Assembly (NCBI GenBank): GCA_032622095.1
Contig: CP136067.1
Span: 136,525,990 to 136,589,989, forward strand
DNA from: Siphonodentalium dalli
Lineage: Eukaryota > Mollusca > Scaphopoda > Gadilida > Siphonodentaliidae
DNA: 64,000 nt
Direction: 5' to 3'
Below are positions 21,367 through 32,008 of this stretch, in pieces. A program made the translations under genes and the position numbers. Within the stretch, counting starts at the first letter, position 1. The number at the start of each line of letters is the position of its first letter. The notes beneath the pieces are model-generated. The model saw only the letters and a program-made list of their open reading frames with translations, was not told where the DNA came from and did not search any database.

Positions 21367-22511
21367 ATGGAGTCACCACCTCCGCAGAGCAGCGATTATT
21401 TTCATCCAAGCCAAAGTTATCAGCATCACCTTGAATTAAACCGGGAAACGGACCGATCAACCGCAAGACCCCCCCACACAGACATTACTAATGAAATGAG
21501 CAAAGATACTCAAAACTTGCTATTGTCAAGGCTTACCCATGCAATTAGCCATTTCACTAGTTCTATCCGTGATCAGACGGACAGTTTAAAAACTCAGACA
21601 ACCATAACGGCACTTTTGGGTATGAACTCCATTATTGAACCCTTCGATGGCAAACCTGACGCTTTTCCCCAATGGGTCCATTCGGTGGAAAAATACTCCC
21701 GCGCGATTTCGGCACAAGATGAGACTATTATTAAAATTGCCGCTAAAACATGTAAATCTCAAGTTTCTGAATTTATTCAACGCTTCATAAATGAAAATAA
21801 CACGAACGGAAAATTCACGTTCACCTGGGCCGTTTTGAAATCACAATTACGTTCATTATTCAGTTCCATAACCGATTCGCCTCAGGCCCTTTCCTCATTA
21901 CGAGCCATTAGGCAGAGACATACTGAAACGATTGCAATGTTTGCAGAACGCATATACGCACCCTCGCTAAACACGCTTTTACCGATGAAATTAATACAAG
22001 AGCAGAACAAACACAACTAGTAGCATTCTTTTCCGACGGAATTCGCGACTCTAGTATTAAATTCAGGCTTCTCAAAGAAGAACCCGTAACGCTTGATAGA
22101 GCTACATTTGCCCTACGCGAAATGAACCTTCGGCAGCGTTATCGCTTACGTTACGGTGAACATCACAATGACTATAACCAATTCCCACAGTTACAATCCC
22201 CTCAACCAATGGATATCGACAATAACCAACGACACATTCCACGAGGGCCATCACAATCTACCTATACCCCCGCCAATCCAAAGACAGACACCGAATCAAT
22301 GATCACCCCCACAGGCGCCAACCTTCAAACTCTCACCACCCCTTTCTCTGCCCCAAAGGTCTCCCATCAAAACCGCATCCGAACCATGGATGCAAGATAT
22401 GCTACACCGCATCAACGACCACTCTTCTGTACATACTGCAGATTAAATAATCATACAATGGACCAATGTAGACGTCGTGCGCAAGATAATAATCATTTTT
22501 TAAACAGATAA
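21367..22511 (+). pseudogene. gag: Gag of element B, frameshifted
   Basis: The first 195 or so residues match gag of element A in one frame, up to IAMFAERI. Near 21945-21955 the sequence gains two bases and the frame runs into an unrelated tail with a stop at 22020. The correct continuation lies in another frame (FFSDGIRDSSIKF to CTYCRLNNHTMDQC), ending at 22511. Both the capsid-like region and the CCHC zinc knuckle are recognisable, but a full Gag cannot be made without frame correction. Confidence 0.88.
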
Positions 22512-22555
22512 GGACTCATTCCTACACAAATTTAACCCCAAGTAGACACAAGGCA

Positions 22556-22652
22556 ATGAGTCCAATTACACATCAAATTAGCACCATTGACGACCACAAT
22601 CATAGATATGCCAGATCTCATCGGGCATACGAATCTCAAAAGCATAGAGTCT
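22556..22652 (+). pseudogene. pol: Pol start of element B, interrupted by insertion
   Basis: The frame MSPITHQISTIDDHNHRYA matches the start of pol in element A. Similarity stops at 22652 (GAGTCT), where the inserted sequence begins. Confidence 0.8.
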
Positions 22653-23631
22653 ACAAGAAAACCATAGTCAGAAATGGTAACGCCACCAAGATTATGGTAT
22701 TACATATAAATAGAAATTATAAAAAATACATAAAATATTTTGATAACAATTGCGTTTAAACAAGTAATCCTTCAAATTATTACTAACAAAGTAAACGACT
22801 GTGGGGTCACTCAACAGATTATAAAGACTTGGACATAGTATACTGTAAATACTAAAATTTAAATGAAATAATTAAAAGATAAAATTTAGCAAGTAGTAAA
22901 AGTTAATTTTCTCATTTTTGTTTTGGTTAAATAAAGCAATAATTTAAATGTAACATTTGGTTTTAAAAAAATGATTGGCCGTGGCTCTTCCAATAATTGC
23001 GCGACTGACCTGGTCAATTTTTCTTAAGAAGTTGTTTTGAGAATTACTATGGAGGGAAATGGTTGTGGCTGTGGCTTCGCAAGTAATTACCTTGGTGACG
23101 TGATGTTAACAAATCTGAACTCCAGTTAACCAAGGACGCTTCATACCAAATATAAGGTGAATTATTAATTCTTTAGAAGTTGTTTTAAGATTTACTATGG
23201 AGGGAAAGAATTGTGGTGCTGGCTTCGCAACTATTTGACCTCATTGTAACAAATATAAATATTGGTCACTCAGGCAATAGATGTATCTATTCTGTATATT
23301 AACTTATTGGGTCTTACGTGTCTTGAGATGTCTAAATAGTTTTCGATGGACAGATCGCGCAAGGGACCCACGCCAATCTTCTCTGTTGGGATTCCAATTG
23401 TTGGCTCGTTAAATAGGCACATATGCTTAAGATACAGTCGCACGCTCCCGTAAGTCGGGTTTTGATTCCAGTTAATAAAAATATCATTGAAATAATCGGT
23501 TTCCCCCAATAAACATCCATATATTGAATATACATGTTTTGGAGCAGAATTAGGCAGTCCATATTGGACGCCATCATGGAATTTATTTTGTTTTGTTTTA
23601 ATTTTCACACATAATTATTAGTTATATGGAT

Positions 23632-24180
23632 GGAGTTCTCATTAAACCTCACATCCTTGTATTGGTTACAGTAATACCCAAAGTAATTGACCACTTAACC
23701 ACATCAGAATTATTGGTAATTTTTCAGGATTTGAAATCCTGAAAATTTACCAATAATTTTGCTGTGGTCAAGTGGTCAATTACTTTGGACATTACTGTAT
23801 GAGGATTGAGGTATCATTAAACCTCAAATCCTTATATTGGTTACAGTAATGCCCAAAGTAATTGACCACTTAACCACAGCAGAATTATGTATTTTTTCAG
23901 CATTTACAATCCTCAAATTACCCATTATTCTGCTGTGGTTAAGTGGTCAATTGCTTTGAACATTACTGTATGATGATTGAGTTATCATTAAACCTCAAAT
24001 CCTTATGTTGGTTACAGTAATGCCCAAAGTAATTGACCCTTTAACCACAGCATAATTATGGGTAATTTTTCAGGATTTAGAATCATGAAAAAATACACAC
24101 AATTTTGCTGTGGTTAAGTGATGAATTACTTTGGACATTACTGTATGTAGATGGAGTTAAACCTCACATCAGTGTGTTGG
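23632..24180. repeat. Tandem array of three hairpin MITE units
   Basis: Three palindromic units (23668-23799, 23842-23970, 24013-24145) start TACAGTAATRCCCAAAGTAA and end in the inverse, TTACTTTGGACATTACTGTA or a close form. Arms are ~60 bp. They are separated by a shared ~42-bp spacer containing CATTAAACCTCAAATCC, so the whole period is ~172 bp. The array thus arose by tandem duplication of MITE plus spacer. Related hairpins lie at 58245 and 58481. Confidence 0.85.
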
Positions 24181-24449
24181 GGATTTGCACCTTGACTTGG
24201 GACCTTTGGTTTTTAACGCAACAAATGCGCGTACACCTTATACACAAATTTTTTATGTAACCAGAGTTTTTCTTGGATAAGATGAGTTTGAAGCCTGCTT
24301 ACATTTCAAAATGTTGTCAGTTTTGTATTGTCTGCAGCGGATCTCGACGCGTTGAAGCAAAAGTTACAAAAGATAAAATGTGTATGTGACGAGACTATAA
24401 TACAAATGAAAAAATAAATTGAGGGAGGGGTGGGCGATACAGGGAACTA

Positions 24450-25130
24450 AGGGTTGAACCGATATAAATTTGTAGAGCAATAACGACCAATGTTGACATA
24501 TTATGCATATCAACTCTACTGTTGCAACAAGGCTATAAAATAGGGGGGTGTCAGAATCTTAGTCATCTCTATATAGTGCCAGAATAGTCATTTATGGAGT
24601 TCTATAAGATGTTGGGTTGGTTATATGGACTCGGAGAAAAAAGGGGTTTGTACCGATGAAGTTGATGAACTGACATAAATTAGTGGATCGATGTTGCCAT
24701 GTAATGCATCGTGATCGACTGTACTAAAGCAGCAATTATATAAAATTGGGGGGGGGGGTCTGAAATTATCTCTATAGTTGGCACCAGGATTATATAGAAA
24801 GGAATAGCAATTGATATACATATACGGCATACTATAGTAATACCATAGGCATATAAGTACAAGTATCAAGAGATAAAATATTACGTAACATGACTATATA
24901 CCGATGAAAGAAATAAATAAATTGGACCGGGATTAGAGGTTGGGTTGGTTATATGTGGATAATTGGATATGGAATTCATACCGATGAAACGATACAAATT
25001 AGTGGAGCGATAAAGACACTTAGTCAGGCTACGCGGGGGAAATAGGGGTTGATACGATAGACCGAAATAAATTTGTCGAGTGATAATGACCAATGTTGAC
25101 GTATAAAGTAACGCGACTGTACTGTCACAC
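24450..25130. repeat. Degenerate repeats with CGATGAA.. and GGGG motifs
   Basis: Short phrases such as GGTTGGTTATATG, ACCGATGAA.., AAATTAGTGGA.CGAT and AATGTTGAC recur at 24460-24630, 24650-24700, 24940-25010 and 25050-25100. Copies are too diverged to define a unit precisely. Confidence 0.45.
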
Positions 25131-25662
25131 AATTATCAGGTAGAACCGGTCAAATATGACAGGGTACAGCACGTAATTATTTCCTAGATCGAAGAAATGA
25201 TTTTTTTTTTTCGATGATAAAATTTAATATGGGATTTGCCATTAAAATCGATTTATGTCTATAAAACTGTCATTTTTCAAAATTTTGAGCTGAAACTTGG
25301 TGTGTATGTGTATAATACTACTATATTCTTAAAATGACAGAGTTCAGCGCGTAATTATGTTTTAGATGGAAGAAATTGAATTTGTTTTCGATAACAAATT
25401 TACAGCGAGTACGGCCTACGGGTCATTGAGTATGCTCTATTTTTGTAAACAAACTTGTGTCAATAGCCGTTTTGGTCAAACTAAACCTTCTTCGACCGGG
25501 ACAGCAGATCCGAATAGTAGCTAAGATGTATTTAGATAGAATTATCAAAAGAATATGACCGATCAGGGTACATTTTAACAGAATAGAGTGGAGAAATCTT
25601 GGTGATAATTCCAGAAAATAAAGATGTAGGAGAATCACAATTAAACTTCCCACAATGCACTT

Positions 25663-26135
25663 CACTAAACCAGGGGTTCTCAATGGGTTACACATTATTT
25701 TCAGTCTATCAGATTATTTATATTTTAAACAACAAGTGACTTTAAGTTTACAATTTCAGCCTGTCCTGACTCTATCGATACGATTTAACACATTTTCAAA
25801 AACGTATTATACACCGGTGGCGTTAACTTTACAATTTAAGCATCTACGTGATTCTATCGGTACGATTGAGTAAGGTACAAACAAGAATACATCAGGGGCT
25901 CCCAATGGGTTATATATTATTTTCAGTCTATCAAATTATTTATATTTTCAACAACATATTATTACACAGGTGACTTTAAGTTTACAATTTCAGCCTGTCC
26001 TGACTCTATCGATACGATTTATCATATTTTCATAAACATATTATACACCGGTGGCGTTAACGTTACAATTTCGGCATCTACGTGATTATATCGGTACGAT
26101 TGAGTAAGGTACACAAAATCTCCAAGAATACATTC
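25663..26135 (+). repeat. Tandem duplication of ~235 bp
   Basis: Two copies share CAATGGGTTA.A.ATTATTTTCAGTCTATCA, GTGACTTTAAGTTTACAATT, CTGTCCTGACTCTATCGATA, ACACCGGTGGCGTTAAC and CGGTACGATTGAGTAAGGTA. The second copy begins at about 25899. Confidence 0.8.
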
Positions 26136-26196
26136 GCCCCGTACACCACACAATATCAAACTCACAGAAGCTAGAAACACCACAGGTGGCGTAATA

Positions 26197-27403
26197 ATTC
26201 ACAGCTGCAGCCCATTAATCATTACCCCACGCTCCCATCACGGTGTCAAAGACAACGATATCTTAATTATCGCACGCGGCGTCCACTTAATCTTCCACGC
26301 TACAGGCCTGCCAAACATACCACAAACTGCAATAACAGGTGTCCTCCTATGAAACCCATGTTTCATAATATTCCGAATAAGCCTATTTTATCTCTTCTTG
26401 ACTTAAAGTTTCCTTCTCAATTTAAAACCGTGAATAGCCTTGAAAAACCAATGCGCCAACAAATTACTAATTCTCAATCATCATCAAAAAGAAATTCAAC
26501 ATGCAACAATTCTCGCGAATCACATTCCAATATTGAAAATTTGCAATTAACCCTGTAATGCCGCCGTTAAAAACCCTACGACATACAATAGCAGTACTTA
26601 AATATCCAAGTGATATGACAGATGGTGCTCTAAACCAAACACCATGCTCAACTATCATTAAAATACACAAACAACGCATTCGTTCGCTATTAGATTCGGG
26701 AGCAACCACCAGTTGCTTGAAATACGATATTTATAGATCCATACCAAATCGACCACCTTTAATTAAAGAACACGTGTTACTCACATCAGCCGATGGAACA
26801 CCAATGAAAGTTTTTGGATCCACACATCTCACATTTATAATCGGAAAACTCATTCTTACACACAAATTTGTCATATGTGCAACCCTATCACGTCCGTGTA
26901 TTTTAGGGCGCGACTTTATGAAACAACACAGTATTAGACTATACTTTGATTTAGAAAAATTCAGAATTCAGAATCAATTATACCCAATGTTAAGGGACGG
27001 TCACATTGCATCACTTATCCGATCAACAAATAACGTTTCTTTATCACCCCACTCATGCGCAATCATAACAGGCATAGGACTCATAGGACCAAATAATATG
27101 TTTAACACACCTATAATCCGAATAGGCAAAGGTAACATGTCCATTTTTGAACAGGAACCCAATGTACATGTAACCGACACGATAGCAGATGCAACTAATC
27201 AAAATATTTGCGTCATGATAGAAAATCAATCCGCCTCACATATGTCGATTAGAAAAGGTCGTATAATAGCACAAGCATTTGGCATTCAAGAGCAAATGAT
27301 ATGCAGGACATCCGATAAGGAAAACATTAACTCATCTCCGCCAACCAACCACAGTATCAACACCATAGGTGACCGGCAAGACGTTAACCCTCCAATCACC
27401 AAG
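26197..27403 (+). pseudogene. pol: Pol fragment of element B: linker and protease
   Basis: Similarity to element A resumes at 26197. The N-terminal linker is in one frame (26349-26558) ending in a stop, and a second frame from 26558 carries the aspartic protease with RSLLDSGATTSC and the following linker to about 27400. There the frame leaves pol and enters LTR sequence (CGGGGACTTTACTTTGCGGC). RT, RNase H and integrase are deleted. Confidence 0.88.
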
Positions 27404-27524
27404 ACTTCGGGGACTTTACTTTGCGGCAACTTGATTGTCACATTTGTATACACTGCTTGTATCTTATTCACGACGTAATAAAGACTTGTACCTATATATA
27501 TATCTATGTGTTCATTACCTCACA
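27404..27524 (+). repeat. 3' remnant of the 3' LTR of element B
   Basis: The last ~120 bp of the LTR are present, with TTGATTGTCACATTTGTATA, AATAAAGACTTGTACC and the terminal CCTCACA. They match positions ~20135-20244 of the 5' LTR almost exactly. The break falls where pol and LTR share a CTTCGGGGAC-like junction. Confidence 0.85.
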
Positions 27525-28430
27525 ATACCAGCCCAAATATATTGACAGTGTGTCGTGACTAAAAACCGCCCGAAGCTGCAAGGATCCGAATCATATCAGA
27601 CTGACCGCATGGTTTAGGCGGGATTTTAGAGACCAGAATAGTGCGCGATTTCATGAAACTCCTATACACACTGTTTGTTGCCGCGGCCACGCAGAAGTGT
27701 GGCGATATTAACCCCTTCTTTCCAGAATTTCAATAATGTATCTGCATACAAAATTGACATTACATGGCAGACTGTCCAGACCCCATGTCGCCATCGTACC
27801 ACTAATAACTCCACACCTGTATGTAGCGGTAGGGATGGTGGTTTGGGGGGCTAACCCCGGGATTTTCGAAAGGGTCGAGTGACCCTTTCCTTAACCCCTC
27901 TGGTATGTAAAGGAACTACCATCGACTATATTCGTATATGGTAGGCAATTATCACTCAAACTGGCGACATCACAACGTTTGTCGCGATGAAGCAAACAAG
28001 CCAGGATCGAAAATGCGCTGTCTGTGTGATTTTAGTGGCCAAAACATTGGGATGGGTTTACATGAAAACCCACCCACGAACGGATGGGGCTGCGGCCGCA
28101 CATAAGTATTAACCCCTAGCTATCCATAATTTCAATATTGTCACAATCGTACCACGAAGAACTCCACATATGTCGGTATAGCGGAACTAACGTCGACTAT
28201 AGATTCGCGAAGTAATAAGGATTATTGCCCAACATATCCTGGTAATTAACCCTCGATATGTCATCATCGCCGACTATATGTTCGCCACCAATGAAGCGAA
28301 CAACCCGAACCGCCCTGGTGGCGTCTAATTAGGATGCTTTTGGTGGTCATGCAGCATAGTGCTTGTATCTCATGGAAACCCATGCACGCCATTCCTTGTG
28401 CACAAGTTAATTTTAATGTACACTCAGCCT
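27525..28430. other. Non-coding stretch with two similar sub-blocks
   Basis: Two ~400-bp blocks share short phrases (AATTTCAATA.TGT, GTACCACNAANAACTCCACA, GGAACTA.CGTCGACTATA). They look like an old duplication. No coding signal is visible. Confidence 0.4.
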
Positions 28431-29000
28431 TGTAGGGGCGTGGTGATATAGGGGGTTGTGTGTGCGTACGTATAGTGAACGGGGACACTGTCGTGTCTGT
28501 TTTAACGTACATATTTTCACGACTGGTTACATATAGGGACGCGGTGAACAGTATATGTGCATGTTCTCAAGACTTATCACGTGTAGGGACGCGGCTACAG
28601 AGTGTTTGGGTGTACGTATATATTGCATGGCACAATGTAGGTCTATATGGACATTTCATGTGTACGTTATCAAGTCTGGTAACAGGGACGCGGCGACAGA
28701 GGGTTGATGTGCACGCATACTCATATTATTTGGGACACTGTCGAGTCAATTTTAAAATTTCATGCGCATGCTCTCAAACTGGTCAAACGTAGGGACGTGG
28801 CGACATGGGTGTGGTGTACGTACTTGTATTGCATGGGACACATTCGGGTGTATTTTATAAAGTCATGTGTATGTTCCAAGGCAGGTCACATGGACCTGCC
28901 CGATTGGGTTGGTTTGGTCCGGGTATTTATATTGCATGGGACACTGTTTGGTCTATTTGAACAGTTCGTGTGGTGTGTATGCTCTCATGGCTGGTCTCTT
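28430..29000 (+). repeat. Five to six degenerate ~100-bp tandem repeats
   Basis: Phrases TAGGGACGCGG, GTACGTATATTGCATGGGACAC, and CATGTGTATGCTCTCAA..CTGGT recur in order at about 28430, 28530, 28590, 28690, 28790 and 28900, with moderate divergence. Confidence 0.65.
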
Positions 29001-29205
29001 AATATTAGGACAAGATACGCAACGCCACACCGACCCAACGAGCAGGCAGATAAAAAGCCAGCCTGATTGGCCGACTGACAACTGTAAGGAATGAACCTAC
29101 GTCTATCTGCATGTCAACACAAATAGTTAGGATAGTAGAACGGCTGGTTATTCATCAGTTATGTAAATGTTTGAACCCGCGATAACAATATAAGGCATAT
29201 ACATG

Positions 29206-29985
29206 TATACCTTACTCGTATTTAAATTCGCGCAGTACTATTTTTCTCTCAGTTTTGAATTCGCGTACTTTGAATTCGCGCACCTAGCTGCGCGAATTCA
29301 AAACTGACAAAAATGTTTTCGCAAATTGATTTGATGATGCAGTTTCAGATCTTAATCGTCCATGAAAATATGTGTGCATATTAAACACCATCACGACGGC
29401 TTTACATCGTGCATAAATTAACGTAACTGCATCATCAATGTGTTGTGAAGACTGGTGTTTATACGCTCCAAATAATTATTCTAATATCGAAATAGTTATA
29501 AACATAATTTAAATGAACTCAAAGAAGTAAAACCGCAGGCACGTATAGAAAACTTTCATAAGAAAAAAATGGGTTGTGTTGACATTAACCAACTCAGACT
29601 GTTTGGTCACGGTGTCACGCCAGCGTTGTGAATAGGGCGACGTGCATCTTCAGTCTGCATTATATTATTGTGTGTATTTCTTTCAAGTATTTCAACATCA
29701 ATGATGTTACCATGATTTGTTGCTGTATAATTATGCCATACATCTACATATCATTAATGGTTTACACGTGGTTGTCCGCATGTAAAATATAGTCCTACAA
29801 GCCTAATATTCGGTCCAACCTTCCGCAATGTATATACATGTAACTCGTCGACATATAGCCTTCTTGCTTCCCTGTTGTTTGGTCTAAACTCAGGAGTCGT
29901 ACTATATTTCGCTCAGTTTTAAATTCGCACGCTGACGGGTGCGCGAAAATTAGTACTGCGCGAATTTAACTACGAGTAAGGTATA
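29206..29985. mobile_element. 772-bp non-autonomous TIR element with TATA duplication
   Basis: The left end CCTTACTCGTATTTAAATTC (29210) and right end, inverse CCTTACTCGTAGTTAAATTC (29981), continue inverted through CGCGCAGTACTA. Both ends are flanked by TATA. A second internal palindrome, TTGAATTCGCG...CGCGAATTCAA, lies at 29255-29305. No open frame of note is inside. Confidence 0.75.
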
Positions 29986-29994
29986 TTAATTATA

Positions 29995-30300
29995 CAGAGT
30001 AGTTACACACCCATATAGTTTAAGGTTATTGTCACCCGCTGGACGGGTAGTGTGGTCGTTGAAGCAGAATTTGGGGATCAACCCGGAAGAAATTGGATAC
30101 AAGCGGAAAAGCCTCAGGAACAACATATCCAAAATCCGCAAAAATCCGCTTTGGGGAAACTTTGTTATCCAAGATGGCGTCCAACATGGTTGTCTATACT
30201 ACATCAGTTCTCGAAACAAGTCATTACACGATATATTGTGGCATCGGAATTACGCCGTTGTACCAGTTTGTGTTACATTATAGTACGGGAGCGAATAGAG
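29995..30300. repeat. Single satellite unit plus inverted copy of the 38.6-kb sequence
   Basis: GAGTAGTTACACACCCATAT and TAAGGTTATTGTCACCCGCTGGACGGGTAG match one unit of the satellite at 38733-39355. The following ~140 bp (30060-30200) are a diverged inverted copy of about 38590-38735, with GTATCCAATTT, CGGATTTTGGATATGTTGTT and ACGCCATCTTGGA in common on opposite strands. Confidence 0.65.
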
Positions 30301-31372
30301 TGACACACACAGAAAATTATACAACCGTGGCCAAGGAATGGCTGTCAAAATGGCCACAACTCCAAGCAATACAACGAAGAAAGCAACATATTGGATAACC
30401 ACATAGGAGTGAAAATATGTAATGGTAATTTTCAAGTCGGTTGTTGAATATCTTTAAAAGTACACCCGTCATTAAAACTGATCCATCTGAAGGATTTATC
30501 GACCACTGCACCGTAAGTCAAACCCCAATGATTTACGTCTTTAACGTTTGGGTTATAGTGGCAAGCTCAAGGTCGTTTGCTAATAAATGTCAACTTTATT
30601 TGCTCCCGATATATTCGTAAAATTCCTGTTTTTCTGTGCATCTATGGATTCAATCTAGGATCGAACATGTGAGGAACAAACCATGGACCATTTTGGTGCC
30701 TCTCGCGGAATGTTCGGTCTATGTTTTCCAGAATGCAAGGATTTTCCTGTTTTATTCCTCGGAAATACAACACCCATTGTCGTATGTAATTATGTCGCCA
30801 TTACTCCTTTGTCCATTTACCCGGAAAGCCACTGTTATATAATCGCCATTGTGTAGTCGCACAGCTTTCTAATTGAAAGGAGGTGGACCTTGCTCGACAA
30901 AACTCTTCACGCTTCAATTCGTCTGTGTGTCAACAGCGATAATGGACAGTGACAAATGGTGTCTCTTCCAGTGTCAATGCAGACAATAGCGACATTGGAC
31001 TGATTGCTATCGGGTAAGGAAAACAAACCGGTAGACGTTCTCTCTTCGTCGCTGATTTGAAGGACCTAATAAGTTCGGACAATTCCGGAGATGTACTCTC
31101 GGCGTCGTCGTTTCGAAGGACCAAAAATTGTTCACGGATTGACGTACTGTCTCAGCTGATTTCTGTCAGAAAGAAACTATTTACCGACAAATCGCGCTTC
31201 CTACTGATAGTGCTTCTCCATGTTGGAGTGTTTCACCCAGTGACAATTACTGTTTAAAAAAAAAACACTACAAAAAAACAGCGGTGATGTGCACTGCATA
31301 TATTGATTGTTTGTTTAAATAAATATTTGTGTACTGTCTCTTTATTCCCCTGGCCTGGTGGGTCGTACAAGT
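30301..31372. other. Stretch between repeats and LINE ORF1; may contain LINE 5' UTR
   Basis: No clear 5' end of the LINE can be seen. An A-rich block at 31255-31277 lies ~100 bp before ORF1. Short open frames here are not recognisable. Confidence 0.35.
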
Positions 31373-31903
31373 ATGGAACAGCCATCTGGGTGTACGAATA
31401 TGAACATGGGTGAGCATATTAATATTGCTGATAGGAAAACATATACTGTTCTAGGGTGTGCTTCTCTGTCCCATTTGAATTCTATTCAGAATATTGATGA
31501 TTCTCAGTTGGATGAGGCATGTGATAATTTCCTCAGCGAGGAGTGTGTCCGTGATGAAATCAGTGTTATTGATTCCGATAAACATGTCGTTGAGAGGAAG
31601 ATTCCCAAATATAATTCCTTGTTGGATCTACGACGTTTGCAGAATCAACCAAGGGATCAGTTCGTTTCATCTCTTCTGATTGATATGCCGGATCGCTTCA
31701 GTTTAGAAAGTCTTCGCCGCAACATATTTATTGAAGCGCGCGGTGTGTGCCCCGATCTCTTCGACTATGAATTGAAAAACCGTATTAACAGAGACCAGGG
31801 TATACCTGTTCCAAAAAAACTCGCAAGAGACGTGTTTAACCTCGTTCAGTTTATGAATGGCGGACACATGGATGAGATTCGTGACATGCTAAAAATGCTA
31901 TAA
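31373..31903 (+). CDS. LINE ORF1, N-terminal part
   Basis: From ATG 31373 the frame encodes about 176 residues, acidic at the start and with a predicted helical C-terminal third (LARDVFNLVQFMNGGHMDEI). No domain is recognised. It stops at 31903 where a ~45-bp segment seems to have been inserted: the 14-base ACATGCTAAAAATG is repeated on both sides of it. The inserted part carries a 29-base copy of sequence found again at 32782-32810. An intact element may have one long ORF1 covering this frame and the next. Confidence 0.55.
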   Translation: MEQPSGCTNMNMGEHINIADRKTYTVLGCASLSHLNSIQNIDDSQLDEACDNFLSEECVRDEISVIDSDKHVVERKIPKYNSLLDLRRLQNQPRDQFVSSLLIDMPDRFSLESLRRNIFIEARGVCPDLFDYELKNRINRDQGIPVPKKLARDVFNLVQFMNGGHMDEIRDMLKML

Positions 31904-32008
31904 AACATTCTCCCATTGAAGTAATAAAAACATGCTAAAAATGATGTATCGACCTGTGCATGCAACTCTATATGTGTTCAAAATAAACTCGGAGAAGTGC
32001 TGACTCAA

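Larger units (their letters stand above)
22653..26196. other. ~3.5-kb insertion inside element B
   Basis: The segment has no counterpart in element A: there, GAGTCT is followed directly by GTGATTCACAGC, and here ATTCACAGC resumes at 26197. It holds a tandem array of hairpin MITEs, degenerate repeats and a 235-bp tandem duplication, and no recognisable gene. TAACGCCACC near its left end (22679) and GGTGGCGTAA at its right end are inverted, and GGTGGCGTTAAC recurs at 25816 and 26049, so a TIR element may form its edges. Confidence 0.7.
19756..27524 (+). mobile_element. Ty3/gypsy-type LTR retrotransposon B, deleted and interrupted
   Basis: Plus-strand relative of element A, with LTR, leader, pre-gag ORF, gag and pol start. 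A ~3.5-kb insertion splits pol at 22653. Pol resumes at 26197 through the protease, then jumps at ~27404 directly into the last ~120 bp of an LTR. The sequence outside both ends is ATAC (19752-19755 and 27525-27528), a candidate 4-bp target duplication that would make these pieces one insertion. RT, RNase H, integrase and most of the 3' LTR are gone. Confidence 0.85.

Noticed and set aside
23270-23608. 112-codon minus-strand frame
   Set aside because: It contains the inverse of a dispersed GGACGCCATC motif seen at several non-coding sites; no domain is recognised.
24621-25132. Overlapping minus-strand frames of 60-83 codons
   Set aside because: Low-complexity, in degenerate repeats; no conserved motif.
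30029-30398. Three overlapping ~80-100 codon frames
   Set aside because: They lie in a satellite unit and an inverted dispersed repeat; three overlapping frames with no domain are unlikely to be genes.
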